64,000 nucleotides of DNA from Rotaria sordida. Lineage: Eukaryota > Rotifera > Eurotatoria > Philodinida > Philodinidae. The notes under the pieces are model-generated. The model worked only from the letters and a program-made list of their open reading frames with translations, did no database searches and had not been told where the DNA came from. Positions within the stretch are counted from its first letter, which is position 1; each line of letters begins with the position of its first letter. Shown one piece after another: positions 22,123 through 34,561 of this stretch. The position numbers and the translations under genes are program-made. The DNA is taken from NCBI GenBank assembly GCA_905250125.1, contig CAJNOL010000143.1, positions 62,001 through 126,000 of the forward strand, in the 5' to 3' direction.

Positions 22123-24593
22123 TAATTAGCTGGTTGTATTTTCAAGGTAAAAGAAAGAAAATTAATGTTTTCGTTCGAACGTTGAAATATAATTTAGTGT
22201 TCTATTGAAAAGAAAATGGATCAGAATCATGAGATATGAGGGGTCGTAGACGTTTATACATGACGAAAACATCATACACAATTTTTTTTGTCCGAAGTAA
22301 ACATATTAATACAGCTTAATTGACAGTATCGTCTTGTTTTTCAATTGAATAGAAGAAAATGCTGGGTACTCACCCTACATTAAAATGCTCGAAGTAGGTC
22401 ATGAAAAAGTACTTTAAAAGTGTCCATATAAAATACTTGGAATGTCAGTACATTGTATTTGTTCCAAAAAATCGAAACCTGGCAAAAGTAGACAAGAATA
22501 ATGTTGATGATTTATCCTCGTATTCGTGTACCTGTCTATATATTTTATCTCTAGTCTGTAATGTTTATTTTTCTACAAGAGTAAAAAAACAAAATGCACC
22601 ATCGAGAGTGTTGTAATTAATTATATGAAACTATTAGAATGTCTTTATCAATAAGAAAAAGAATAAGCAAAGAAATAATCTTCAACGAAAGTTAAATTTT
22701 CGAACATTTCTTTAGATTATCTAAAGTGACAATAAATTGACTGATAGACACAAGTCATTTCTAATCCTTTGTTGTTAGCTCATTAAAAATCACTCCTAAT
22801 AAGAAAATAGAACTAAATTAGTGTGAGAGTTTCTTCTAAACATTTTTATTTAACAACACTTTTTTTCTGTGCACCTTAATATCATTTCTAGATGATATTT
22901 TAGAAATTCTTTCTCGTTCATTTTGTGTGAAAGAAATACGTCTGTATCTGTTTCTCCGTTGCACATATCTCCTTTGTTTTTAATTACTTCTACCACATCA
23001 TTTGTTCTGTTTATTTTTCTTTTTTCTGTGATGATATTCTTGTAACCATCAATAGATGTAATAAAATAAAATATTTACTTCAAAATTAAACATAGCAAAA
23101 TGTCACTATGCGGTTGATAAATTTATGCATAGAGAAGCGAAGAATATTAATATTAGAGAGAGGACGAAAAAACGAAATCAACAAGACGCCGACAAATAAA
23201 AATACGAAGAACAGAAAAAAAACCAGCTATAACCAAGTATGTCACAATGAGAGATACCATTAATTGAAATTATTTCTTCCATAAAAAAATATGATACAAT
23301 TACAGTCGAACATGGACTAGATGAATGAGAGAAAAAAGAAAACAAACAGAAAAGTGGAACAAAACAAAAGAAAATTTGTTAGTACTTTCCCTTAGTGGCT
23401 GAAATATGAAAGTCACACATTTCACAAGTGAAGTGAAACAATCAAACATTTATAGAATGAATGATTTGTTTATTAATATTGATCAACACGACTGTCACAA
23501 TACCAAAAGTTTATTTTAAATCATTTTAGATCTAATCGAATTCTTATAACTTCCTGAATATATAAAATTGCATAGAGCGTTGGTTAATTTGAAATAAACA
23601 ATCTATTTTCTTTTTCAATATAAAGTAACATTATAGTTTTTATAATGTTAACACAGACAGATGCGGATTTATTGTATCTCAAAAAAGAAAACACAGTTGG
23701 ACTTTCTTTTTTTTTACTATGTTAAATGATAGTTTCGTAATAATAATAATAATGAATAGTTTATTTAAATAAATATTCAAATAAATCAATATAGCACAAT
23801 ATCAGTAGTTTTTATCTTTTGAGATATACACACTATACCATTTTACTACTATCAAGATATTTCAAATTATAAGTGGATATTCTAATACAAGTTCATCTAT
23901 GATATTTAATATTTTGTCCTCTTAGAAATATTTTAATTTTTATTGTCAAATATATCTTCGGAATCCCACTTATCTTTATAATCACAATTAACAAGATAGA
24001 TAATAATAATAATAGGTTAAATGTCAATTCGGGGTGTGGCTGTGGGAGTGGGTCCATCATTCTCTCACACTCACACCCACACCCTTGAAATTTTATCGCT
24101 ACAGGTGCCATTTGAAAAATCTCATTGCCGAGTTGAAATATCGATATCATGGTAGCTTAACACAATACACCCCACACACCATCCACACTCTCTCCGGTAT
24201 AACAGTGTAATTTGTCTCCCATTGATTCTTTTGGAATTTTATTCGAAAATTGAATCGACTTAGAAATACTAAGCCACCTGATGAGACTGTCTAAGCAACA
24301 GTCGAAGCGCATCGTGGTAGCTTCCACACCCACACCCTCTATCCAACATTGACGATGCATCCATCATCAGACATACACATTGCGAATACATGATAAGATT
24401 AACTCTGCAACATGGAAATACCTATGGTACTGTGGTAGCTATAACACACCCACATCCCACATCATCAAAAGAAAAGCTAAAAAATATAAAATGACACGAT
24501 CTTTGTTAAAATACGAACAGGATGTAGGTTCATTATTTCTTTTTATTGAAATCCACATTCACATTTCACCCTCAAAATACTCGTTAGAATCTA
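22123..24593. other. Intergenic stretch with CCCACA blocks
   Basis: AT-rich, no credible gene. Around 24031-24084 there is a TGTGGG/CCCACA hairpin (listed separately), and further C-rich blocks occur alone at about 24166-24195, 24326-24345 and 24446-24460. Confidence 0.5.
24031..24084. repeat. Telomere-like TGTGGG...CCCACA hairpin (copy 2)
   Basis: GGGGTGTGGCTGTGGGAGTG followed after about 14 nt by CACACTCACACCCACACCC. Arms are complementary in part. Confidence 0.6.
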
Positions 24594-27500
24594 TTAAGCA
24601 ACACGATTGCTTCTATAATTAAAGGTGGTTATTGTGCGGCTTTCCGGACGAATCGCTTGTTTTATTCCAAATGAACGCATAAATTGTTCGCGAAATCCGC
24701 GGTTCGACATCATCGACACATAAAAACCAGTCGCAGCAAACATATACGAAGCCATAATGCAAATACTAATAATTAGTTGTTCCCAAGCTAGTAGCAAAGT
24801 AGATTTTTTCCATCCATCAGTGATGTTGGAATAGAGAATTGAAGCTCCATATGGGATATAAGTAACAATCTCAATTAGTGATTGCAATAATATCATGCGT
24901 GTCAGCTGTGAGTCGACCTGTTGAAAATGTGTCCGATTTAGATCAGTTATTGCTGAAACAACAGCATTAGGTACCACACGTCGTTTCGTGACACTTCGAG
25001 TACTTTGTAAAAGTAGAAGTGTGAGTATGATCACACTAAGAGGCGAGCACACTGCTGACACGAATGTTTCAAGATATGCATCAAACTGTGCGTATAGACC
25101 TTCTTGAGCTGCACAATATCCATTTAAATTGTTGTAATATATTAATCGATGACCCGCAAGCAATAGCCAGAATACTGCATTTGCTGGTATCAGTTTGTAA
25201 GCAATGGAAAGACAGTTGCTCCATTGCCGATATTCTGTAATATAAAAGAATATGTTTTTTGTTCCATATGAAAACTGATTATCTTTTGTTGAACACTTAG
25301 GATAACTTTTCTATGAAATACGAACTGTTATTGGTATTTTCTCGCTGAAACTAATTCTCGCATGCCGTGAGCTTTGACATTATTACCAATATACTAACAA
25401 GCACTACCTATTGTTCTCTAAAATTATCTCAAACAAGAATAAAGCCAATACTAGTCAGTTTTTTTTGATTCTTGGAAATTATGGATAAAATAAATGTAAT
25501 TTATCCTTTCGGCTGAGTTGTCAGAAAACTAAACAAGACTGATACCACATCGTATTCCTGATTCTCCCACTTGGAGTGTCTGAAGATTGTTTTCAAAACA
25601 TTATCACTTACTGACTGAGCGTTGTGTTGATAGAAGCCGATCAAGTGTTGCAAGTGTAAAGAATGTGTTAGCGACGTGAAATGTGTATATTGACATGAAT
25701 CCTCGAATTTTGCAGACCACATCATAACGACTTATAGCCGGAATATGAAAACCAGATTGTAACATGCGTGTGATGAGTATAAAATTAAGATCAAAGAAGT
25801 TGACAAACGATTCCCAAAATAAGTACACAAAACAAGCTCGCTTTCGAAACGCTTGTGATCGACATACTACCATACCCAGGTCGAGCGTTACGGACTCCGT
25901 AAACGATCGTTTACGACCGTTTACGACGTCGTATACGACCGTATACATACCACATACGCTCCGTATACGACCGTATTTCACCGTATTACATGGCCCAGTA
26001 TTACGATCGTATATTGCCGTGGATCGTATACGGAGAAATACGGAGACCGTATACGGAGCGTTTAGGCTCGTAAACGACCGTATTTTCACCGTATACGGTC
26101 GTAAACGATCGTGTTTTGCCGCGTGTGTGGGAAAAATATTGACCCTTTTACCTTTAATTACAGGTACATCAGTGATATTATCACTAAGACATATGCCTAC
26201 CTATCTAACTATCTACCTACCTACCTATCTATCTAACTATCTATCTACCTACCTATCTATCTACCTACCTATCTATCTATCTAACTACCTACCCACCTAT
26301 CTATCTATCTAATTATCTACCTACCTATCTAACTATCTACCTACCTATCTATCTGTCTAACTACCTATCTATCTGTCTATCTGTCTACCTATCTATCTAA
26401 TTGCCTACCTATCTATCTACCTACCTATCTATCTATCTAACTATCTACCTACCTATCTAACTACCTATCTATCTATCTATCTGCCTACCTATCTATCTAA
26501 CTACCTACCTATCTATCTAACTATCTGCCTACCTATCTATCTAACTACCTACCTATTTATCTATCTATCTATCTACCTACCTACCTATCCATCTACCTAC
26601 CTACCTATCTATCTAACTACCTACCTACGTATCTATCTAACTATCTACCTGCCTATCTATCTATCTAGCTATTTATCTACGTGTCTACCTACCTATCTAT
26701 CGATGTATTTAAATATTATTAAGAACAAAAGTCCATTGATAATTTTACTAAGAGGTGTCATGGCCTCATTTTAATGATTCTCTCGAATTAGAACTTGATC
26801 AGTTCATAAATTTTTTGTTGATCCTCATGAGATGCCTAATTCGACTTATAATATAAATGTACCTTCAGAAGTTTTTTATCATTTCGAAAATAAGTAATAA
26901 AATAATCTATAAATCTGTTGACTTATATTGCTTCTTATAAAAGTAATAAACGACGATGGCTTTACTGTAAATTTATACAAAAAATATATATTTTTTTCTT
27001 CATTTATCATTGATTATAAAAGTGATAAATGAACACTTTACTATAAATTTATACAAAATACTTATAATTTTTTTTTACTTATCATTTATTAGATTTATAA
27101 TCAATGTTGAATGGAGAAAAAAATATAAATATTTTGTATAAATTTACAGTAAAGTCTTCATCATTTATCACTTTTGTAATCAATAATAAAGGAAGAAAAA
27201 AATATATAAACCTTTTGTATAAACCTACAGTAAGGTGTTCATCATTCATTACTTTTATAATAAATGATGATGCAAAAAAAATATAAATCTTTTGTATATA
27301 CTCACAGTTAAGTCTTCATTTATCACTTTTATAATAAATGATAAATGGAGAAAAAAATTTATTCTTGGTGAGGTTGAGTGGTGTTGATGTTTTTTCAGTC
27401 CATTTATATTATAAGTCGAATTAGGCAAGTACTCTTGATCCTACGATGATCGTAGTAAATCAATACATCACCAGGCATCATCCATCTTTGGTATACATCA

Positions 27501-28255
27501 TTTACTCATTAATCCGAGCAAAAATTAGAAGCTCCACTATATACAACATTCAAAAATGTAGCCCAGCCATTTAAATTTCGAGGAAAGCTTTGAAATATTC
27601 CAGAACAGTCTAAGCCGTGTTTGTTAACGCCGTTCAACGCCTTTTCCGCCGCTAAGGATTTGTGTAAAAAGAGTCTGATACTTGTTATATGTTCGTTATT
27701 ATGGGAGAATTTGTCCCCAGTGATCTTTAACCTTTCACCATGGATGCTAAGATCTGTAATGGGGCAGGAAAGCGAAGTTGAAAAACCTCGCATTTAAACT
27801 TATACTCACTATTTTTCTTCGAAAAATATATGTAAGTTGCACAAAACGCGCTGCTCATTAAATTGTACGGTTACGGTACCAATACGATCAGATACGACCG
27901 TGCACGGTGACATACGACCGTATACGGCAGTCGTATAGCTCCGTATACGGAGCCCAGATGCTTAACTTTTAATTCCTCCGTATTTTTGTACGATTTCCGT
28001 ATACGGAGTCCGTTTCTCATCGTATCGCTCCGTATACGCGCATCGCATACGGAAGCCGTGCACGACCTCCGTATATCTCCGTTTTTTTCCGTAAACGACC
28101 GTTTACGAGCGTGCATGTTCGACCTGGGTAGTTGCAATACAGCCTATGTTACCACTAATGAAAAAGATAAAGCCGCTCCACAGAACCACTTGAACCGAAA
28201 GGTTAGCAAGTGTACTTTCGATGTTTTTACTGTTGGTTATTACGGTGCTGTTCAT
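24594..28255 (-). CDS. Rhodopsin-like GPCR, first coding exon split by a transposon
   Basis: Three minus-strand pieces: 28129-28255 (ATG at 28255), 25612-25872 after the inserted element, and 24594-25234. Removing the element and one TA joins the first two pieces in frame (codons GCA ACT ATG GTA). The second intron (GTAAGTG donor at 25611, TATTACAG acceptor) keeps frame. The restored reading frame is 342 codons with seven hydrophobic segments: N-terminal glycosylation sequons, TM1 with GN, a Cys before TM3 (VVCKIRGF), a DRY-like LDRLLSTQR near residue 119 at the end of TM3, a second extracellular-loop Cys (NGYCAAQ), and a Lys/Arg-rich tail after TM7. This is the peptide-receptor-like class that is very abundant in bdelloids. 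With the element in place, translation stops about ten codons after TM1 (TCG TAA), so this allele is probably null unless the element is excised or a normal allele exists. Confidence 0.8.
26195..26705. repeat. CTAC/CTAT microsatellite tract
   Basis: About 510 bp of interspersed CTAC, CTAT, CTAA and CTGT tetramers inside the CCCAGGT element. The ORFs through it are repeat artefacts. Confidence 0.9.
26880..27370. repeat. AT-rich repeats of about 85 bp, partly inverted
   Basis: At least three direct copies of a unit containing TTTGTATAAATTTACAGTAA and TCATTTATCACTTTTATAAT (from about 27100), with inverted copies to the left (26930-27070). All lie inside the CCCAGGT element. Confidence 0.6.
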
Positions 28256-30281
28256 TGTATCTCTACAAAACTAACAGAACTGACAAATGGCTTTACTAGC
28301 TAAACTAAAAAATAATTTGGACATTAATACATTGACTATTCAAGGGTGCTGAAAAATATCTGCGTAACTTTTCATCACTATAAATAACACATTAAAATAT
28401 ATGATTATCACTTAAGGATATCTAAAAAAAGCTGAAGAAAAAGTTAACATACAGTTTTGTAGACTTCTTCCAGTTCAACCGATTGTCATTCTCTACTGTA
28501 TCAATTATTCATTTTTCGCCGACATCCACTTTCATCGAATTCCATGTTCGCCGATTTCAATATCGCCAACTATTTTTTTTGGACCGAAAGTTAGCTGATC
28601 AAATATGATTCATTCTACACTTCGATTTTTTTCCAAATTAATGAGCTTATTAAAAGTCATTAATTACCATCTGAGTCGACTACTAGCTGAGGTGGTAATT
28701 ATCTAAGTTGGTAATCATGTAGTGGGATGGATGTCAGTATTTTCTTCTCTTGCACATGCGCAACCGACACATCGATATTCACCTCCAATAGCCATCCCGC
28801 TCACACTATTAAGCAGTTCGCATCCTGATAACTGTCTTAGCTACTTGCTATCTGACGTGGTAATCATCTTATTTGGTAACTGTTAAAGACATATTCTCTT
28901 CTTCTTTAAGACAAATCATCATCTGTATATATTTTGAAAAAAAAATGCACAAGAATCACACCCAACAAAAGAAAGAAAACAAAATATATATATCTTCCTC
29001 TTCCTACCCATCTCCTCTCTTGTATCATATGCCAACCATGCTCTCCTACTCAGAGAGTCACTCATGTGAAGAGAGGCGGAAAAAAAGAGGGGGAGAAAAG
29101 AACAGCAAAAGAAGAAGCAAAGAATGCAACGAAGAATGTTTAGAAGCTCCTTAGAACATGTATCATGGCCATTGGTCATGACAGCAACCACCTCAGATGG
29201 TAATTCATGGTTACTTTATAAATTAAAGATATATGAATTATTTATATTTAAAAAAGAAAGGTACGGTAAAGGAAAAATTATTCTTTTTGACTAGCAATAA
29301 TGCTGTTCTTGATTCTCTTGAGCTACAGAACAAGAATTTTTATCATCAGAAAATGTATTTTCATTGAGAACAAGCTAGTTGCAATCTAATAGATAGTATT
29401 GTTTTTTTTCTGATATGTATCGGATTTCAATCAGAAAAATGAACATGGAATCGCAACTAATATCATACGCCGAATCTGCAAAAGAAAAGAAGTTCCCTTA
29501 GAGTTTTTCAGAGACTTTTTCTCGATCGTTCACTCCATCGAAAGATTATTCTGACCTCCTCTCTGAATGGTTGGTCCAATAAATCAATTCCAAGAACATG
29601 CCATTTTTTATTTTTGTGATTGAAATCTGATAAATATCAAAAACAATAATATCTATTATGTCTCAACTAATTTGTTTTCAATTAAAACAGAATTCTTTGA
29701 TAATGAATGTCTTCATTCTATAGCCCCAAAGCAAGCACAGCGGCATTATCATTAGAAAAAATCCTTTATTCTACCTCCACAAAAACCGAATGTATTGTTG
29801 AACATCGATTAATACTACGCTACGATAGAATGTACCAAGTCCAGCACACGATAAAGGAAGTAGAGCATAACTATTCCTTAACGTCCTTCTCTTCCAAGAG
29901 ACCTTCAAGAAACTAACTACAGTCATCTTTTTCAACTTCATGTTCTGAAACCATTCAAATCATTTTTTATCTCTTCTCTTACGAAAACGACAAAGCAAAC
30001 AACTAAATTCATCTCCACATTTCTATGCATCTCTTTTACTTCCCCATCCATTAGTACGATAAATAGCACGATGTTCTCTAATGCCTCAAAGTAATCTCTG
30101 TTAATGTTACCAAAAAACGTATGGTAGTACGTGTGACAAGCCGAAATATTACTAAAGCATCAATATCCATACCCGTAAACACGTCCAACTTCAAGATTTA
30201 GTATCAAGTATCATTGTCGAATGTTCAAATGAAAAAGAATTCCGTAGTAAGATTTATCACTCAAACTCATTTATTTTCTCC
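28256..30281. other. Intergenic stretch with a possible MITE
   Basis: No convincing gene. A 13-bp inverted pair ATTACCATCTGAG (about 28666) and CTCAGATGGTAAT (about 29192) and repeated GGTGGTAATTATCTAAGTTG-like words suggest a decayed inverted-repeat element at about 28660-29210. Confidence 0.35.
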
Positions 30282-30625
30282 ACAAGTCTATATGATTATA
30301 CATCAAACCATGCAAATCATCACTTTCTACTCAGTAATTTTTTCACAAGTCTATATGATTATACATCAAACTTTGAAAATCATCGCCTTCCACTCAGTAA
30401 TTTTTCCACAAGTCTATGTGACTATACATCAAGCCACGAAAAACATCGTTTTCAACTCCGTAATTTTTCCACAAGTCTACATGATTATACATCAAGCAAT
30501 AAAAATCATCGCTTTCCGCTCAGTAATTTTTCCACAAGTCTATATGATTATACATCAAACCATGAAAATCATCACTTTCTACTCAGTAATTTTTCCACAA
30601 GTCTATATGATTATACATCGAGTCA
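30282..30625. repeat. 63-bp minisatellite, about 5.4 copies
   Basis: Tandem copies of a 63-bp unit starting ACAAGTCTATATGATTATAC, diverged by a few bases each. Because 63 is a multiple of three, the array reads through as an ORF (30214-30669) with a 21-residue repeat; no start context or domain supports a protein. Confidence 0.8.
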
Positions 30626-31179
30626 TCAACATTACGTATGTTAATATATATTTACTTTATTCTATTTAAAGATAAAAAAATCTTATATATTTCGAAAATA
30701 AAGATAAATATATTATTTATTTTTAAAAAGTAGAGCAAATTTAAAGACAAATGTAAGCTTTTTTCTATGAACGAAAAGTCTAACCAGATGTGTAACACTG
30801 TACATATCTGTATCTTCTAGAAGTTGACTCACTAAATAGATTTTGCATAATTCAAATTCCAACTTCCAGAAAAAGAATTTAGCCAATAAGTGAATGTCTC
30901 CGGCTTCAGCGGTCAAGTTTGGAACAGTGCATTATTCTAATGCCGTTCGATTGATGTTTATTTTAAATAAGACTTATACTGGATGAGTTTTGGGTGGGAT
31001 GTGAGTGTGGATAGGATTTTAGAATGTGATCAAACACACACACACATTGCGCTTAGTACTTCGTTTATTTTAACATGTTTTCATCGAGAAGCATAATTTT
31101 ATTATTTGATACACGTTATAGTTTACGACGTAATTTTGCTATAGCATCACAAGAAGTATCACTTATTGTAAACAAATCA
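30626..31179. repeat. AT-rich stretch with a telomere-like block
   Basis: Contains TGGGTGGGATGTGAGTGTGG at about 30991 followed by ACACACACACACA to about 31045, a weak third copy of the TGTGGG/CCCACA hairpin. Nothing else recognised. Confidence 0.4.
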
Positions 31180-31659
31180 AATGAAAAACAGTTAAAACAA
31201 GCAACAAAATACTAAGAGGCGGTGACTGAACGCTTTTATACTCATTTTCCCTGTAGGTGCGCTTAATAGTTTTCTTCTGTCTAATATCACTGTTCTTTCC
31301 ATATCATTGAACTGTTCGATGAGAAACATCAGTCGTTGTTTTTTGATGAATAAAATCAATGATTTTAGTATAATTAATGCCACGTGAAAGACGATTATGA
31401 GAACGAACAACTTTTGTAACGAGTTGATTGGCTTGTGGTATAGTTAATCCTGGTAGAGTCCTCCTGGACAATATTGTTATTTTGATGATACAACTACATC
31501 GTTATCTCTGTCGAACCACCATTTCCCCGTACTATGTCTTCACTTATTTTGAAAAATATCGGCAACCAAGCGAGAACTAACATTTGGTAGGTTTTGCAAA
31601 TAATATTCAACTACACGTTGTTTTAATAAAGGATCATAATATGCAGGTAAATTGTTCAT
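31180..31659 (-). pseudogene. Decayed Tc1/mariner-type transposase, N-terminal part
   Basis: From an ATG at 31659 the minus strand reads MNNLPAYYDPLLKQRVVEYY and LPNVSSRLVADIFQNK, a helix-turn-helix like that of transposase DNA-binding domains, then a TGA. After frame changes come KWWFDRDND and DVSHRTVQ, the latter followed by a TGA where an Arg is expected before YGK. The DDE catalytic region is absent. Confidence 0.5.
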
Positions 31660-31938
31660 ATTAAAATATTCAATAACAATCAATGAAAAAAGAAGTCTAT
31701 TCGGCTTTGATAGATTCTTTTGTAGATTCTATACGAGTGGAATAAACAAAGCATAGATAATTATTCAATATCGAATGATAATTAAACCTGTAGTAAATTT
31801 AAGTGATTAGTGTCTATAGATGATTTTGTAATTATAATTAGGGTGCTTTTATAGGAATAAGGAATGAATGGCCGGTGATAGCCTATTAGCAAATAATATT
31901 TTATCATCTCTAATACGTTAAATTTAGAATGTTTACAT

Positions 31939-32220
31939 TCATTTGATCACATATTTCTTCAAATCCGAAAACAAAAACTTCTCTTTGAAACGAATGAAAT
32001 TCTTATTTGCTGCGAGATGAAAATTTAATTGAGTTGAAGTCTCTTTTTCTTTCGGCGTATTCCACCGACGAAGTAAGAATCTGTCAGGCAATGGTAGATT
32101 CACATGGATCCTGGAAACACGTTTTTTGATACCGATTCTATAATTCCTCGCGTTTATGTTGCGTGCTAAAATAACTGAAATATATGCCAACAGTATTATT
32201 TTGTAGTTTTTTAAGCCCAT
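31939..32220 (-). CDS. Small secreted protein candidate (93 aa)
   Basis: A 93-aa ORF with a good hydrophobic signal sequence (YKIILLAYISVILA, residues 6-19), followed by a basic, soluble peptide with dibasic sites (KKR near residue 34 and RR near residue 52) and no cysteines. TATA-like TATATATATATA lies about 75 nt upstream (32293-32306). Signal peptide plus dibasic sites would fit a peptide-hormone precursor, but there is no repeated peptide or amidation signal, so that is speculative. Unknown family. It could also be a chance ORF. Confidence 0.4.
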   Translation of the reverse strand: MGLKNYKIILLAYISVILARNINARNYRIGIKKRVSRIHVNLPLPDRFLLRRWNTPKEKETSTQLNFHLAANKNFIRFKEKFLFSDLKKYVIK

Positions 32221-33116
32221 TTTTTCTTTAGAATTGAAGTTTGTTTGTTTTTGTTGTATTTTTTATTCAATGGTTTTTCATATTAAATAGGTGTATATAT
32301 ATATATAGAAAGGGAGATAGATAGGTAGTAGTCGACTTCTACTATACAGGTATCTAGACAAATTCAAGTAATGTTGTGTAGTTTTAAGACATGACTCAAA
32401 ACAAAGGAAGTGGGGCCAGACTTTTGGCACACACTGTAAGTAGAGTTCAAACAAGTCATATCCTTCTAAAAGAATAACCTATTTTAAGAGATTATCAAAA
32501 GAATGAAAGATGCCATGTAAACCTGTTGAAAAGATATTGAATCTGACAAGCGTGAATGGCATTCAAGAGATAAATGAAGTTTCCATTTCTGTCGTAACTG
32601 TCCTTCATTTTTTTCCTTTTTAAGGTGTTTAATGCAATAGAAAGGAGATAGCTGTCATTGTTACTAATTCATAGTTACTAGGCGAGAAAAAATTGTTTGG
32701 ATGGTTCAGCTCTGATTAAAACTAAAAAGGAGTTATTTTTTGCTGATAATCTAAAACCATTTAATTTCTAGAGGAAAATCAAGAATTTCTGAAGGAACTG
32801 AGCGCTTTCAATCAATCTCATCTCACAGACTAGCTATTGTGTATGGTTGTTTATAAAATGAAATTTCAATACAATACAGTAGTTTTAGAACTTTCGTCTG
32901 ACTCTTAAGTTAACAAATGCATACGCTTCATATACAGCGAAGTCAATTTTGAAACTTCATTGACCAAAAGATTTGGTAGATCAAAGCACATTACAAAAAT
33001 AGTGTTTCTTTTACTACAGAGTGGGCCGTAAGTAACGGAACAAAGTATTTTTCCAATTTCTTTGTTTATACATTGTGGGTTAGGTCTCACATTTATACCA
33101 CATATACTAGATGATA
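32221..33116. other. Intergenic stretch
   Basis: No gene or structured repeat recognised beyond the TATA-like tract noted for the small secreted protein. Confidence 0.45.
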
Positions 33117-33118
33117 TA

Positions 33119-33698
33119 CAGGGTGATCCAAAAGTTACCGGGCAGTCTTTGATCGCGAATAACTTTCGATGGGAACACAATGGAGTCTTTCCGTTTCTGC
33201 CGTTGGAAAGAGAAGACAAAGGCGCGTCGAACCATAAATTAAAGATTTTTCTGACATGTTCTGTGCAAATTTTTCATCGAGCTTCTTGAAAATCAACGTG
33301 TCACGTAAAGTCATCGAAGTGAAGTTTTAAATATCAAGAGCACATTAAAAACGCCAGTTGAAAATCTACACTACCATGAAGAATCCGTATTTTTAGCGTT
33401 TGACACTCAGGGATTATAAGAGTTTTTGTAAAGAATCTTAAGCAACTTGCAGAAAATTCAGTTTTTGTGCTTCTTACGCCTTTAGTGGAAATCCATACAG
33501 GCGATCTCAGGTGGTTCGCTGGTTTTCAAGAAGCTCAATGGAAAATTTTCACAGAACATGTCAGAAAAATCTGAAATTTATGGTTCAATGCGCACCTTTA
33601 TCTTCTCGTTCTAATGGTGAAAATCGCAAGGCTTTATCTTGTTCCCATCGAAAATTATTCGCAATCAAAGACTGCTCAGTAACTTTTGGGCCACCCTG
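33119..33698. mobile_element. Long-TIR MITE, TA target site (mariner-type)
   Basis: The end CAGGGTGATCCAAAAGTTAC is mirrored by AGTAACTTTTGGGCCACCCTG, with TA at 33117-18 and 33699-700. The arms run about 190 bp each. No transposase inside. The CAGGGTG start is shared with the mariner-type element at 12847. Confidence 0.8.
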
Positions 33699-33700
33699 TA

Positions 33701-34561
33701 TATATATAGCCATTCATATAAACGTATATTCAGCAAATAAACTCTCAGGACAAAAGAGGATAGATGTAATGGGAATAGAAATCATCTGTATAACACTAAG
33801 GTTCTTACTGGATCTCTGTGAAGCCACCGTTTAATGTTTTTTCTTCAAGACTCTCATAAAATCCGATGTGACTGCCATTCTCCATTAGAAGACTGACGAT
33901 TAGAAAAGAAATCATTCGGAAAAAGCATAAGTATTAAACTAACAAAAAAAGAAAAATAACGTGGTGGGTCTTGTCGGACTCACAAAAAGAGTCGAAAGGT
34001 TAACAAAGCTGTTATCAATAGAGCTTTCGATACACTACATTTTGGTGCATATTTTGTAAAAAATTGATTTATTTTGTTCGAAATATTTGAGAAACGCAGA
34101 ATATTCAAGTTACAAGAATATTTTTGAAGGTGTTTGGTCTTTAGCTTTTCTTTATTAGACTCGTTCTGATAAAATATGGCGCTGACAAAGTTTTTAATTC
34201 AGATTTTGCTCTTTTTACCAACAAAAATTTGATTGTCTTAAAAGTCTGTACTATGATGTAATCGACTTTGACATTTTTGCAATGACTTGTGCAATGTATG
34301 TTGATACTATTTTTTGTGCAGACAAAAAAGAAAGAGAATAAAAAACAAAAGGATTAAAAGAAAAAGAGAAGACATGGCTGAAACAACATTGTTATACATC
34401 TATCATTAGGAATCATATGTCATATGATGGATTATCTCTTTCATGATTGGGTCGTCCCTTATATATGCACACGAAACTTCTCATATAAAGCAGCTACTCT
34501 TCTGTGATCCCATACTATTTACTTCTATACAACAAATCGACTCTATCACGAATCCGGCAAC
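33701..34561. other. 5' flank of the asparaginase gene
   Basis: AT-rich. TATA-like sequences CTTATATATGC (about 34458) and CATATAAAGCAG (about 34482) lie 75-105 nt upstream of the asparaginase ATG. Nothing else recognised. Confidence 0.4.

Larger units (their letters stand above)
25875..28128. mobile_element. 2.25-kb CCCAGGT-ended transposon with CGTWWACG subterminal arrays
   Basis: It starts CCCAGGTCGAGCG and ends GTTCGACCTGGG, giving a roughly 10-bp terminal repeat, with TA at 25873-74 and 28129-30. About 250 bp inside each end is packed with CGTATACG, CGTAAACG and CGTTTACG octamers. The interior has a CTAC/CTAT tract (26195-26705), an inverted pair around AATTCGACTTATAATATAAA (about 26838 and 27405), AT-rich repeats of about 85 bp between them, and a 94-codon minus-strand ORF (27509-27793) of unknown origin. 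No transposase is recognisable, so it is probably non-autonomous. A shorter relative lies at 47672-47953. Confidence 0.85.

Noticed and set aside
25764..26312. 182-codon plus-strand ORF and its minus-strand partner over the start of the CCCAGGT element
   Set aside because: Produced by the palindromic CGTWWACG array and the CTAC/CTAT tract; only the minus-strand GPCR part is real.
26195..26705. Possible CRISPR-like or regularly spaced array
   Set aside because: It is a simple tetranucleotide microsatellite with no spacers, in a eukaryotic genome.
30214..30669. 151-aa repetitive protein
   Set aside because: A 63-bp minisatellite that happens to be in frame; no start context, domain or splice signals.
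33511..33834. 107-codon plus-strand ORF with a mirror ORF at 32905-33219
   Set aside because: Both are read through the complementary arms of the MITE at 33119-33698.
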